33,885 nucleotides of DNA from JANNAV01 sp031384695 (GTDB lineage Bacteria > Pseudomonadota > Alphaproteobacteria > Rhodobacterales > Rhodobacteraceae): positions 1-33,885 of the forward strand of contig JANNAV010000181.1 in NCBI GenBank assembly GCA_031384695.1, read 5' to 3'. Shown in pieces: positions 8,368 to 15,922 of this stretch; position 1 is the stretch's first letter; each line of letters opens with the position of its first letter. The translations under genes were made by a program, and so were the position numbers. The notes under the pieces are model-generated. The model searched no databases. It was not told where the DNA came from and worked only from the letters and a program-made list of their open reading frames with translations.

Positions 8368-8444
8368 TGGCGAGGTTGACGGGGCTCGAACCCGCGACCC
8401 CCGGCGTGACAGGCCGATACTCTAACCAACTGAGCTACAACCCC
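8368..8444 (-). tRNA. tRNA-Asp (anticodon GTC)
   Basis: On the minus strand the 77-nt cloverleaf begins GGGGTTGTAGCTCAGTTGG. It has acceptor arms GGGGTTG / CAACCTC (one G-U pair), an anticodon arm with loop centred on GTC, a T arm with GGTTCGAGC, discriminator G and an encoded CCA at 8368-8370. Confidence 0.95.
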
Positions 8445-8526
8445 GCGGTCACCGCCCGGATCGCATCCCGAACGTGGAGGGTTATTACGAAAGGCATCGG
8501 GCGGCGTCAAGCGGTGATCGGGCGAA

Positions 8527-9465
8527 CTACCGATCCGGTGCCGGAATAAATTCCGCGGCATCACCCGGGGGCAGTTGAAAGCGGCCATGCGCCCAGTCAC
8601 CGGCGCGCCACGCGTCTTTGGCAGCCTCGATGCGGGCCTTGGAGGAGGCCACGAAATTCCACCAGATATGGCGCGGCCCGTCCATCGTGGCCCCCCCCAG
8701 CACCATCAGCCGCGCCCCCTGCGCCCCCGCTTTGACCGAGATCGCATCGCCGGGGCGAAACACCAGCATGCTGCCCGGCGCGTAAGCTTGCCCGGCCTGG
8801 ATCATCTCGCCGGACAACAGATAGATGCCACGGTCTTCGTGATCCATCGGCAACGGCAGGGCGGCATGGGGCGCGAGGGTGACATCGGCATAAAGCGTTT
8901 CGGAAGGCAGGTCGATGTCCACCCGCGCGCCCCAGCCATGGCCAAGGATCAGGCGCAGGCTGATGCCTTCGGCGTCAAGCTGCGGCAGGGCAGCGGCGGC
9001 GGCGTTGACAAAGCGGGCGGGCGCATCCTCTTGCGCCTTTGGCAGGGCCAGCCAGGTTTGCAACCCGAACAGGCTTTGCGGGGCGGCATTGTGCGGCGCA
9101 TCCATCCGTTCGGAATGGGTGATGCCGTGGCCCGCCTGCATCAGATTGACCTCGCCCGGGGTGATCCAGGCATCGCTGCCCAGCGAATCGCGGTGGTGGA
9201 TGCGGCCCTTGAGCAGGTAGGTGACGGTGGAAAGCCCGATATGGGGGTGCGGGCGCACGTCGATGCCTTGGCCGGTCAGAAACTCGGCCGGGCCCATCTG
9301 ATCGAAAAAGATGAACGGACCCACCATCTGGCGCTGCACCGAAGGCAATGCGCGGCGCACCTCAAAGCCGCCAAGATCGCGGGCGCGGGCGATGATCACC
9401 GTCTCGATGGCGTCGATCGCGGCGCCGGTGGGGATGGTGGGATCAAGGGTGGGGTTCCAGCTCAT
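8527..9465 (-). CDS. pirin family protein
   Basis: Bicupin pirin of 312 residues; bacterial pirins are iron-binding proteins, some with quercetinase activity or regulatory roles. The N-terminal cupin carries the metal ligands in RPHPHIGLSTVTYLLKGRIH (His73, His75, His90) and a Glu in HGITHSER. The C-terminal half contains the pirin_C fold (MDHEDRGIYLLSGE, PGSMLVFRPGD). The ATG at 9465 (MSWNPTLDPT) is used because GGAG lies six bases upstream; an in-frame ATG eight codons earlier has no such site. It stands between tRNA-Asp and the RTX gene. Specific function is not evident. Confidence 0.92.
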   Translation of the reverse strand: MSWNPTLDPTIPTGAAIDAIETVIIARARDLGGFEVRRALPSVQRQMVGPFIFFDQMGPAEFLTGQGIDVRPHPHIGLSTVTYLLKGRIHHRDSLGSDAWITPGEVNLMQAGHGITHSERMDAPHNAAPQSLFGLQTWLALPKAQEDAPARFVNAAAAALPQLDAEGISLRLILGHGWGARVDIDLPSETLYADVTLAPHAALPLPMDHEDRGIYLLSGEMIQAGQAYAPGSMLVFRPGDAISVKAGAQGARLMVLGGATMDGPRHIWWNFVASSKARIEAAKDAWRAGDWAHGRFQLPPGDAAEFIPAPDR

Positions 9466-9583
9466 CGCATGCTCCAAAAACCGTGGCACCTTAGAATAGC
9501 GCGCGCGGCGGTGGTTGGCATTCCCAAAGAAACGCGCGCTGACTGTGCAACGCGGCAGAGCCGGCGCACCGGGCCGGGCGATA

Positions 9584-11563
9584 TCAGAAGACGATGAAAT
9601 CGGCCTCGGTCAGTGCCACGCCTGCGGTGACGCCGCCGAAGATGATGGCCTCGCCCAGCCCTGCGCCGTCGGCATCAAAGCGGATCAGGCCAGTGGTGGC
9701 ATCATAAAGGATCAGATCATCGGCGTCGATGGCAGCCGCGCCCGCGACAAAGCTGGTGGCGGCAAGGCGGCCCGTGGGGATGCCCGCAAACGCGGTGTGA
9801 TCAAGGCGGATGGTATCGTTTGGCACCGAGAAATCGGTTATCCCGGTGATCTCGCCGACGATAGGTGCAGTGGTGAACACGAAGAAATCGCGCCCCTGCC
9901 CGCCCGTCAAGGTATCATTGCCGCCGCCACCGGTCAGTGTATCGCTGCCGCCGCCGCCCAGCAACGCATCGGCCAGCGCGCCGCCTGTCAGACTGTCACC
10001 GCCGCTGCCCGCGGTGAAAACCACCCGCTCGATGCTGTCCAGAAGCATGCCATCCGCAAGCGTCACCCGGGGGGCAACCGCAAAGCGGATCGCCAGCGTC
10101 TCGGTGCTGCGGTCAAGGGCAAGCGCGTCATCGCCGGCACCACCATAGATGATGTCAGCCCCCTGCCCCGGATCGACGAATACGAAATCATCACCGGCCC
10201 CGGCGTAGATGATGTCATTGTCCGCGCCGCCGACGATCTGATCCGCGCCGTCGCCGCCAAACACCCTGTCGCGCCCGTCGCCGCCATAGATCAGATCATC
10301 GCCAAGGCCGCCGTCCAGAGTGTCGCCGTTCGCCTCGCCAAAAAGCGTATCCTCGCCCGCGCCGCCTGCAAGGGTATCGGCCCCGCGCCCGCCTTGCATC
10401 TCGTCGCGGTCAAGGCCGCCATAAAGCTGATCATTGCCGCCATCGCCCCAAAGCGTATCCGCCCCGGCACCGGAATCGGCGTAATCGTCGCCCAGACCGC
10501 CCACCAGTTGATCATCGCCCATGCCCCCCGCCAGCGTGTCGGCCCCGTCACCGCCCCAGAGGCTGTCATTGCCCGCATCGCCCTCAAGAAGATCATCCCC
10601 GGCCTCGCCCGCCAGCGCATCGCCATCGTCGCCACCGCGCAGCGCATCAAGACCCGCTCCACCAAAAAGCTGATCACCGCCCGCATCGCCGCGCAACACA
10701 TCATCGCCGTCTTCGCCCAGCACAACATCGGCGCCGGTGCCGCCGATCAGCAGATCATCGCCCGCGCCGCCGCGCAGATCGTCCTGCCCGTCATCGCCGT
10801 AAAGCTGATCCGAATCGTCGCCGCCAAACAGGCTGTCGTGGCCGGCACCACCGCGCAACGCATCCGCCGCCGCACCCCCCGTCAGGTAATCATTGTCGCG
10901 GCCGCCATAAAGACTGTCGGCGCCGGCCTCGCCTTCCAGAAAATCGGCGCCGCCGCCGCCGAACAGCTGATCCGCGCCAAGCCCGCCCTGCGCCCAGTCA
11001 TCGCCCCCCTCGCCGCGCAGCACGTCGGCACCGTCACCGCCAAAAAGCTGATCGGCCAGTGCGCCGCCCTGCACCAGATCGGCGCCGCTGCCACCGCGAA
11101 ACACCAGCCGCTCGATGCCGCTGATCCGGCTGCCATCGGCAAGATCTTGCACCAAACCCGGGCTCAGAATGGAAAACGCAAGGCCTGCGCTGCTGCCGCT
11201 GCGATCAAACACCAGATAATCGGTGCCGCCGCCGCCGTCGATGGTATCGGCACCATCGGCCGGTTCGACAAAGAACAGATCGTCGTCAAGCCCGCCCAGC
11301 AGGGTATCGGCCCCCGCCCCACCATAAAGCGTATCGCGCCCCGCACCGCCATCGACCTGATCGTTATCCGCGCCGCCATAAAGATTGTCGTCGCCCGCAC
11401 CACCCAGAATGGTATCGTCGCCCGCATCGCCCACCAGAACATCATGGTCATCCACCGGCCCCAGATCGCCCGGCAGATTGGCGGCAAGCCAGCCGATCAT
11501 GCTGTCGGCATCAAGGGTGCCGGTAAAATTGTCCGCGCTGTTGCTGCCCGATAGAAATGCCAT
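9584..11563 (-). CDS. RTX (hemolysin-type calcium-binding repeat) secreted protein
   Basis: 659-residue protein built almost wholly of GGxGxDxLx nonapeptides, which form calcium-bound parallel beta-rolls outside the cell after type I secretion. After a short leader (MAFLSGSNSADNFTGTLDAD) the nonapeptides run in three blocks. These are separated by two related non-repeat spacers (about 100-145 and about 470-525) sharing an LDRS / FDRS start, a LADG turn and an IERxVF end. The last ~110 residues (FFVFTTAPIVGEITGITDFS through VALTEADFIVF) match the C-terminal beta-roll cap of serralysin-type RTX proteins, where the uncleaved type I signal resides. There is no protease, lipase or other enzymatic domain and no ABC transporter nearby. 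Adhesin, S-layer-like or matrix roles are possible; none can be chosen. Confidence 0.92.
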   Translation of the reverse strand: MAFLSGSNSADNFTGTLDADSMIGWLAANLPGDLGPVDDHDVLVGDAGDDTILGGAGDDNLYGGADNDQVDGGAGRDTLYGGAGADTLLGGLDDDLFFVEPADGADTIDGGGGTDYLVFDRSGSSAGLAFSILSPGLVQDLADGSRISGIERLVFRGGSGADLVQGGALADQLFGGDGADVLRGEGGDDWAQGGLGADQLFGGGGADFLEGEAGADSLYGGRDNDYLTGGAAADALRGGAGHDSLFGGDDSDQLYGDDGQDDLRGGAGDDLLIGGTGADVVLGEDGDDVLRGDAGGDQLFGGAGLDALRGGDDGDALAGEAGDDLLEGDAGNDSLWGGDGADTLAGGMGDDQLVGGLGDDYADSGAGADTLWGDGGNDQLYGGLDRDEMQGGRGADTLAGGAGEDTLFGEANGDTLDGGLGDDLIYGGDGRDRVFGGDGADQIVGGADNDIIYAGAGDDFVFVDPGQGADIIYGGAGDDALALDRSTETLAIRFAVAPRVTLADGMLLDSIERVVFTAGSGGDSLTGGALADALLGGGGSDTLTGGGGNDTLTGGQGRDFFVFTTAPIVGEITGITDFSVPNDTIRLDHTAFAGIPTGRLAATSFVAGAAAIDADDLILYDATTGLIRFDADGAGLGEAIIFGGVTAGVALTEADFIVF

Positions 11564-11679
11564 GCCATGCTCCGGTTATCTGCCTTGGGGGGGCAGTCTA
11601 CCTGACGTTGCGCGGCTGTCTATGTTGCGGCGGGGCTGCATCACATCTGCGGGCGCCAATCCGCCAACGGACCGCGCGA

Positions 11680-11755
11680 TGGTGGGTGATGAGAGACTCG
11701 AACTCCCGACATCCTCGGTGTAAACGAGGCGCTCTACCAACTGAGCTAATCACCC
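11680..11755 (-). tRNA. tRNA-Val (anticodon TAC)
   Basis: On the minus strand a 76-nt cloverleaf starts GGGTGATTAGCTCAGTTGG. Acceptor arms are GGGTGAT / ATCACCC, the anticodon stem is CCTCG / CGAGG with loop TTTACAC (anticodon TAC), the T loop carries GTTCGAGTC, the discriminator is A and CCA is encoded at 11680-11682. A second Val tRNA (CAC) lies at 25373. Confidence 0.95.
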
Positions 11756-11814
11756 TTGCCGACGGCGATTTAGCCTGTGGGTGGCGGCAGGGCAAGCGGT
11801 ATTGCGCCGGTGCC

Positions 11815-13368
11815 CTATCGGCGTTTGAAAAGCGAGCCGAGCACACCACGGATGATCGCCTGCCCCGAACGCGAGCCCAACTGGCGGGCAAAGCTTTTGG
11901 CAAACACCTCGCCGATGGAATCGGACCGGCTGGTGGCCACGCGCTTTGCCGGGGCGGCACCGGCGCTGCCACCGTCATAGCGCCGGGCGTTGGTGTATTC
12001 GCGGTCTGTGCCGGGGGTGGCTTCGGGTTTAGTATCCGGGGTTTCTGCCCCGGCCGCCTCGCGCGCAGCCTGTTCCGATCTTTCGCGCAGGCGCTCATAG
12101 GCGCTGTCGCGGTCCACGGTGGTGTTGTACTTTGCGGCCATCGCCGATGCCGCCATCAGGGCCGCGCGGGCCTCGGGGGCAATGGGGCCAAGCTGCGATG
12201 AGGGCGGCCGCACCATGGTGCGCTCGACAATGCCGGGGATGCCCTTGTCCTGCAGAAACGAGGTCACGGCCTCGCCGGTGCCGACATCGCGGATTGCATC
12301 TTCGGTGGCAAACCGCGGGTTGGCGCGGTAGGTTTCCGACGCCATCCGCAGGTCTTTCTGATCGCGCGCGGTAAAGGCGCGCAGCGCGTGCTGCACCCGG
12401 TTGCCCAACTGGCCCAGGATCACCTCGGGCACATCAGCGGGATTCTGGGTGATGAAATAGATGCCAACCCCTTTGGAGCGGATCAGCCGCGCCACCTGTT
12501 CCTCCTTGGCAATCAACGCCTTGGGGGCATCGGTGAACAACAGGTGCGCCTCGTCAAAAAAGAACACCAGCCTGGGCTTCTCCGCATCGCCCACCTCGGG
12601 CAACTCCTCGAACAACTCCGACAGCAGCCACAACAGGAATGTCGCATAAAGCCGGGGGCTGTTCATCAGCTTGTCGGCGGCCAGAATGTTGATGCGCCCG
12701 GCACCCGAGGCGTCAAGCTGCATCAGATCGGCCAGATCAAGCGCGGGTTCGCCGAACATCGCGGCGGCGCCCTGATTTTCCAGCACCAGCAAGCGGCGCT
12801 GGATAGCCCCGATCGACGCACTGGCCACCAGACCGTATCGACCGGAAATTTCGGCCTCGTGCTGGGATACGAAGGTCAGCAGCGCCTGCAGATCCTTCAG
12901 ATCCAGCAGCGGCAGGTCTTCCTCGTCGGCCAGCCGGAAGGCGACGTTCATCACCCCTTCCTGCGGCTCGGTCAACTCCAGCAGGCGGCTGAGCAGCAGG
13001 GGGCCCATCTCGGCCACCGTGGCGCGCACGGGATGGCCCTGCTCACCGTAAAGATCCCAATAGGTCACCGGAAAGGCGCGGTATTGCAGATCAAGCCCGA
13101 TGGTGGCCGCGCGTTTCGTGAAGGCCTCGTGCAGCTTGTGGCTGGCCGAACCTGCGGCCCCGATGCCCGAAAGATCACCCTTCACATCGGCCATGAACAC
13201 CGGCACCCCTTCGGCGGAAAAGCCTTCGGCCAGCACCTGCAACGTCACCGTCTTGCCAGTGCCGGTGGCCCCGGCGATCAACCCGTGCCGATTGCCGAAC
13301 TTCAACAGCAGGTTCTGCGCCGCTGCGTAGCCTTCACCGCCCCCACCCACAAAAATCGTCTCGCCCAT
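11815..13368 (-). CDS. HerA-like ATPase, DUF853 / YjgR family
   Basis: Cytosolic P-loop ATPase of the HerA/FtsK superfamily, 517 residues. Walker A is GATGTGKT at 33-40, Walker B is PRLVFFFDEAHLLF at about 270, and an arginine-finger-like RSKGVGIYFITQNP segment follows at about 305-320. FMADVKGDLSGIG, just after Walker A, is characteristic of the DUF853 (YjgR) subgroup. The C-terminal ~120 residues are low complexity (Ala/Glu/Arg-rich) and end SGQAIIRGVLGSLFKRR. The ATG at 13368 begins directly with the beta strand before the P-loop. It is monocistronic between tRNA-Val and the small-RNA region. The DNA translocase activity of HerA is not demonstrated for this subgroup; function is unknown. 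Confidence 0.92.
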   Translation of the reverse strand: MGETIFVGGGGEGYAAAQNLLLKFGNRHGLIAGATGTGKTVTLQVLAEGFSAEGVPVFMADVKGDLSGIGAAGSASHKLHEAFTKRAATIGLDLQYRAFPVTYWDLYGEQGHPVRATVAEMGPLLLSRLLELTEPQEGVMNVAFRLADEEDLPLLDLKDLQALLTFVSQHEAEISGRYGLVASASIGAIQRRLLVLENQGAAAMFGEPALDLADLMQLDASGAGRINILAADKLMNSPRLYATFLLWLLSELFEELPEVGDAEKPRLVFFFDEAHLLFTDAPKALIAKEEQVARLIRSKGVGIYFITQNPADVPEVILGQLGNRVQHALRAFTARDQKDLRMASETYRANPRFATEDAIRDVGTGEAVTSFLQDKGIPGIVERTMVRPPSSQLGPIAPEARAALMAASAMAAKYNTTVDRDSAYERLRERSEQAAREAAGAETPDTKPEATPGTDREYTNARRYDGGSAGAAPAKRVATSRSDSIGEVFAKSFARQLGSRSGQAIIRGVLGSLFKRR

Positions 13369-13510
13369 CGCCCGCCCGCCCCTGTTGCAACCCCGGTCAG
13401 CCCCCCGGTCAGCCCCCGGTTTGGGGCAGGTTTAGGGGCCGGCTTAGGGGCAAGATACATTGTTAACATTTATGTGCCAGTGTTGATCTGGCCGGGATGC
13501 GCGTTTGGCG

Positions 13511-13576
13511 CTTTCCGGCGGTGACCTCCTCCCTGTCAGACTGACCGCACCCTTGCAAAAGCGGTGCGGTTTTTTT
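13511..13576 (+). ncRNA. candidate anti-Shine-Dalgarno sRNA (CCTCCTCCC hairpin, CcsR/cuckoo-like)
   Basis: The transcript would carry CCTCCTCCC at 13525-13533 largely inside a hairpin loop (stem TGAC 13522-13525 with GTCA 13535-13538, extendable outward through CGGT / ACCG). A perfect intrinsic terminator follows immediately. Small RNAs exposing CCUCCUCCC in hairpin loops are known from Rhodobacter (CcsR RNAs) and more widely in alphaproteobacteria (cuckoo RNAs), and this layout matches them. The 5' end is uncertain: a weak TTGTTA (13460-13465) 17 bp from TTGATC would put the start near 13495. Existence as a transcript is inference. Confidence 0.5.
13545..13576 (+). terminator. intrinsic terminator of candidate sRNA
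   Basis: Stem CCGCACC (13545-13551) pairs perfectly with GGTGCGG (13563-13569), followed by seven T residues (13570-13576). No + strand protein gene precedes it, which supports a stand-alone RNA. Confidence 0.85.
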
Positions 13577-13647
13577 CGGGGGGTGACGCGGCGCTCCGGA
13601 ATCCACCGGCACACCCGTATCCCGCCAGACTCCCGCCAGAATCCCGG

Positions 13648-13676
13648 TTGACGCAATCCTGCAACCGCCCTAACGT
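13648..13676 (+). promoter_or_regulatory. sigma-70-like promoter for the second candidate sRNA
   Basis: TTGACG (13648-13653) is separated by 17 bp from TAACGT (13671-13676), matching housekeeping promoter spacing. Transcription would begin near 13683, just ahead of a hairpin and an intrinsic terminator. Confidence 0.5.
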
Positions 13677-13682
13677 CTGCCG

Positions 13683-13750
13683 CATAAGTCGGCCAGTCCG
13701 ACAGGGAGCAAGAAACGATTGGAAAAAGGGCCGGGCGACTGGCCCTTTTT
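13683..13750 (+). ncRNA. candidate sRNA complementary to the neighbouring anti-SD sRNA
   Basis: About 68 nt between a good promoter and a strong terminator. It begins with a small hairpin (GTCGG / CCGAC, loop CCAGT), continues with an unpaired AGGGAGCAAGAAACGATTGG and ends at the terminator. Bases 13690-13708 can pair with 13529-13547 of the upstream candidate RNA at 17 of 19 positions, both mismatches being A-C. AGGGAG resembles a Shine-Dalgarno sequence, so the RNA could act as a sponge or decoy. No ORF is present. Function is inference. Confidence 0.45.
13723..13750 (+). terminator. intrinsic terminator (palindromic, possibly bidirectional)
   Basis: AAAAAGGGCC (13723-13732) pairs perfectly with GGCCCTTTTT (13741-13750) around an 8-base loop. 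The U-tract is part of the stem, as in many terminators active on both strands. Confidence 0.85.
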
Positions 13751-13911
13751 CTTTGAAACCCACCGTTTTTTCTTTGAAAGCCTCTGTTTGCAAGGCGCCG
13801 CAGGCTCGGCAGGTTGTTGCCGGAGCCATGTGCTGACCAGCATTTTTCGGGCCTGACTTGGGCCGCGCGGCGTGGTAATGCGTCGGCCAGAACAACGCAG
13901 AAAGTGATTTT

Positions 13912-14559
13912 ATGTCGGACCTGACCCGCAAACTTGCCCTGACTCTGGCGCTTGGCCTGGGTGTGTCTTTTGCAGCCTTTGCGCAAGAAACCGCCCCCGC
14001 CGATCCGGCAACCCCGCCCGCCCCTGCCACCACTGAGGTCGCCCCCGATGCCGCCCCCAGCGATCTGTCGCTGGGCACCACGGCGGTGCCCGAGGATGGC
14101 ATCGGCTCCAGCTATACCGCCGCCACCTTCGATCAGTGGGAGCAGCGCTGCGTGCGCACCGAGGACGGCGCCGATCCGTGCCAGCTTTACCAGTTGCTGA
14201 AGGACAGCACCGGCGGCCCGGTGGCCGAGATTACCATGTTCAGCCTGCCTGCGGGCAATCAGGCGGCGGCAGGGGCCAGCGTTGTGGTGCCGCTGGAAAC
14301 GCTGCTGACGGCCAATCTGTTGATTGCCATTGATGCCACCCCGGCCAAGATCTACCCGTTCAGTTTCTGCACCCAGCTTGGCTGTATCGCGCGGGTGGGG
14401 TTTACTGCGGAAGAAATTGCGCAGTTCAAGAAGGGCGCCAAGGCCAAGGTCACCATCGTGCCCGCCGCCGCCCCCGACCAGAAGGTAGAGCTGGACCTGT
14501 CGCTAAAGGGATTCACGGCGGGGTTCGAGGCGGTCAAACTGACGGCGCCAAAGCCGTAA
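13912..14559 (+). CDS. invasion-associated locus B (IalB) family protein
   Basis: Predicted periplasmic or outer-membrane-associated protein of 215 residues in the IalB family, named from Bartonella and widespread in alphaproteobacteria; the molecular role is unknown. It has a signal peptide ending near residue 24 (ALGLGVSFAAFAQ), a Pro/Ala-rich low-complexity stretch at 26-58, then the IalB domain. Typical features are FDQWEQRCVRTEDGADPCQL, VVVPLETLLTANLLIAID, YPFSFCTQLGCIARVGFTAE and LDLSLKGFTAGF, with four Cys likely forming two disulfides. The ATG at 13912 is the only start giving an intact signal peptide; the ribosome site is weak (AAAGTGA). It ends just before repeat copy 3 and faces the fabF-like gene. 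Confidence 0.9.
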   Translation: MSDLTRKLALTLALGLGVSFAAFAQETAPADPATPPAPATTEVAPDAAPSDLSLGTTAVPEDGIGSSYTAATFDQWEQRCVRTEDGADPCQLYQLLKDSTGGPVAEITMFSLPAGNQAAAGASVVVPLETLLTANLLIAIDATPAKIYPFSFCTQLGCIARVGFTAEEIAQFKKGAKAKVTIVPAAAPDQKVELDLSLKGFTAGFEAVKLTAPKP

Positions 14560-14596
14560 AGCAGGCGCGCGCACCGGATCAGGTGCGCGCCTTACA

Positions 14597-14709
14597 GCGT
14601 TTTGCATTTGATCTGGATCAGCAGATCAAATGCAAAACGCAACATTCCCGGCGTTTGGCCTGTCCTGGATTTCCTTCAATCTGAATCAGATTGAAGGAAA
14701 TCCGCTCTA
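14597..14709 (-). repeat. two-palindrome intergenic repeat, copy 3 (divergent palindrome B)
   Basis: Orientation as copy 2. Palindrome B spans 14597-14640 (44 bp): arms of 19 bp pair perfectly around GATCAG, but the inner sequence (GCATTTGATCTG) differs from that of the other copies (centred on CAATCGG). The spacer is also partly changed (GGCGTTTGGCC). Palindrome A spans 14667-14703 and is perfect, with 18-bp arms around a single central base in a GAATC site. The end of the element supplies the TAG stop of the ketoacyl synthase gene. It lies in the convergent gap after ialB and could serve as a bidirectional 3' end. Confidence 0.9.
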
Positions 14710-15915
14710 AATCCGCCGCAGCGCGATCACTGCGTTCAGCCCGCCGAAAGCGAAGGCGTTCGACAGCGCCACCTCCACCCGCGCCTGCCGCGCCGTGTTT
14801 GCCACCACATCCAGCGCGCATTCGGGGTCGGGCTGCTGATAGCCTAGGGTGGGGGCTATCACCCCCTGCCCCAGCGCCATCAGGCAGGCAAGCAGTTCCA
14901 CCGCCCCGGTGCCGCCGATCAGATGGCCGTGCATCGCTTTGGTCGATGACACCATCACCCGCGCGGTATCACCACCGAACACCTGACCAATCGCCGCCGC
15001 TTCGGTTTTGTCGTTGGCCAGAGTGCCGGTGCCATGGGCGTTGATATAGCCCACCTCGGACGGGTTTGCGCGGGCATCGCGCAGCGCGCCGGCAATCGCC
15101 CGCGCCGCACCTTGCACCTGCGGCATCACGATGTCGCTGGCGTCCGAGGTCATCGCAAAGCCCGCAACCTCGGCCAGCATCACAGCCCCCCGCGCCCTTG
15201 CATGCTCGTATTCCTCGAACACGAACACCGCCCCCCCCTCGCCCATCACCATGCCGTTCCGATTGCGGCTGAACGGGCGGCAGGCGTCGGGCGACATCAC
15301 GCGCAGGCCCTCCCATGCCTTGATGCCACCAAAGCACAGCATCGCCTCAGCGCCGCCGGTGATCATCACCTTGGCGCCGCCCGCGCGGATATGCTGAAAC
15401 GCTAGCCCCATCGCATGGTTGGAACTTGCGCAGGCGGTGGACACCGAAAAGCTGGGCCCTTGCAGATTGTGCGCCATCGAGACGTGGCTGGCGGCGGCGC
15501 TGTTCATCAGGCGCGGCACCACGAACGGATGCACCCGGTTCTTGCCCTCGGCATACACACTGCGGTAACTGTCATCCCAGGTGTTCACTCCGCCCGCCGC
15601 GGTGCCAAAAATCACCCCGCTGCCCTCGGCCAACTCGCCGTCAAACACCAGACCAGACTGACCGATGGCCTCGGCCGCCGCCATCAGGGTGAATTCGGTG
15701 AACCGGTCATAGAGCGCCAACTGCTGACGGCCAAATTGGCTTTGCGGTTGCCAATCAGGCACTTGCGCGCCGATCTTCACCGAAAGCCGTGCCACGTCGC
15801 GCAGATCGAGCGGCCCGATCCCACAGCGGCCTTCGCGCATCGCCGCATAGGTTGCCGCCACATCGCGGCCAAGCGCGTTGACGGTGCCCGCACCGGTGAT
15901 CACCACCCGGTTCAT
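14707..15915 (-). CDS. beta-ketoacyl-ACP synthase II-type (FabF-like)
   Basis: Condensing enzyme that extends acyl-ACP with malonyl-ACP. The 402-residue product has the thiolase fold with the catalytic triad: Cys162 (VSTACASSNHAMG), His294 (INAHGTGTLANDKTE) and His331 (STKAMHGHLIGG), plus the C-terminal GGLNAVIALRRI. Length and motifs fit KAS I/II. It follows the acyl carrier protein gene by only 7 bp and lies in an operon with lpxD, so it probably makes a special acyl chain rather than serving bulk fatty-acid synthesis; that is inference from context. The comparable known case is the rhizobial acpXL-fabF cluster for very-long-chain lipid A acyl groups. The TAG stop lies inside repeat copy 3. 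Confidence 0.92.
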   Translation of the reverse strand: MNRVVITGAGTVNALGRDVAATYAAMREGRCGIGPLDLRDVARLSVKIGAQVPDWQPQSQFGRQQLALYDRFTEFTLMAAAEAIGQSGLVFDGELAEGSGVIFGTAAGGVNTWDDSYRSVYAEGKNRVHPFVVPRLMNSAAASHVSMAHNLQGPSFSVSTACASSNHAMGLAFQHIRAGGAKVMITGGAEAMLCFGGIKAWEGLRVMSPDACRPFSRNRNGMVMGEGGAVFVFEEYEHARARGAVMLAEVAGFAMTSDASDIVMPQVQGAARAIAGALRDARANPSEVGYINAHGTGTLANDKTEAAAIGQVFGGDTARVMVSSTKAMHGHLIGGTGAVELLACLMALGQGVIAPTLGYQQPDPECALDVVANTARQARVEVALSNAFAFGGLNAVIALRRI

Positions 15916-15922
15916 CGGCGGT

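Larger units (their letters stand above)
13369..13911. other. 543-bp non-coding region with two candidate small RNA genes
   Basis: No credible protein gene lies here. The + strand carries two well-formed intrinsic terminators (13545-13576 and 13723-13750), although no + strand protein gene precedes them. Each closes a short stretch that looks like an independent small RNA. 13529-13547 and 13690-13708 form an inverted repeat (17 of 19 positions). 13377-13450 has short CCCCGGTCAG / GGGGC repeats of unknown meaning. The ialB promoter should lie between 13751 and 13911; the HerA-gene promoter should lie near 13370-13490 on the other strand. Confidence 0.6.

Noticed and set aside
9515..11554. A 679-codon open frame on the + strand opposite the RTX gene
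   Set aside because: It is a mirror of the regular GGxGxDxLx codon pattern. The predicted protein is a monotonous Ala/Ile/Gln/Arg string without domains or ribosome site, while the minus strand reads as a textbook RTX protein.
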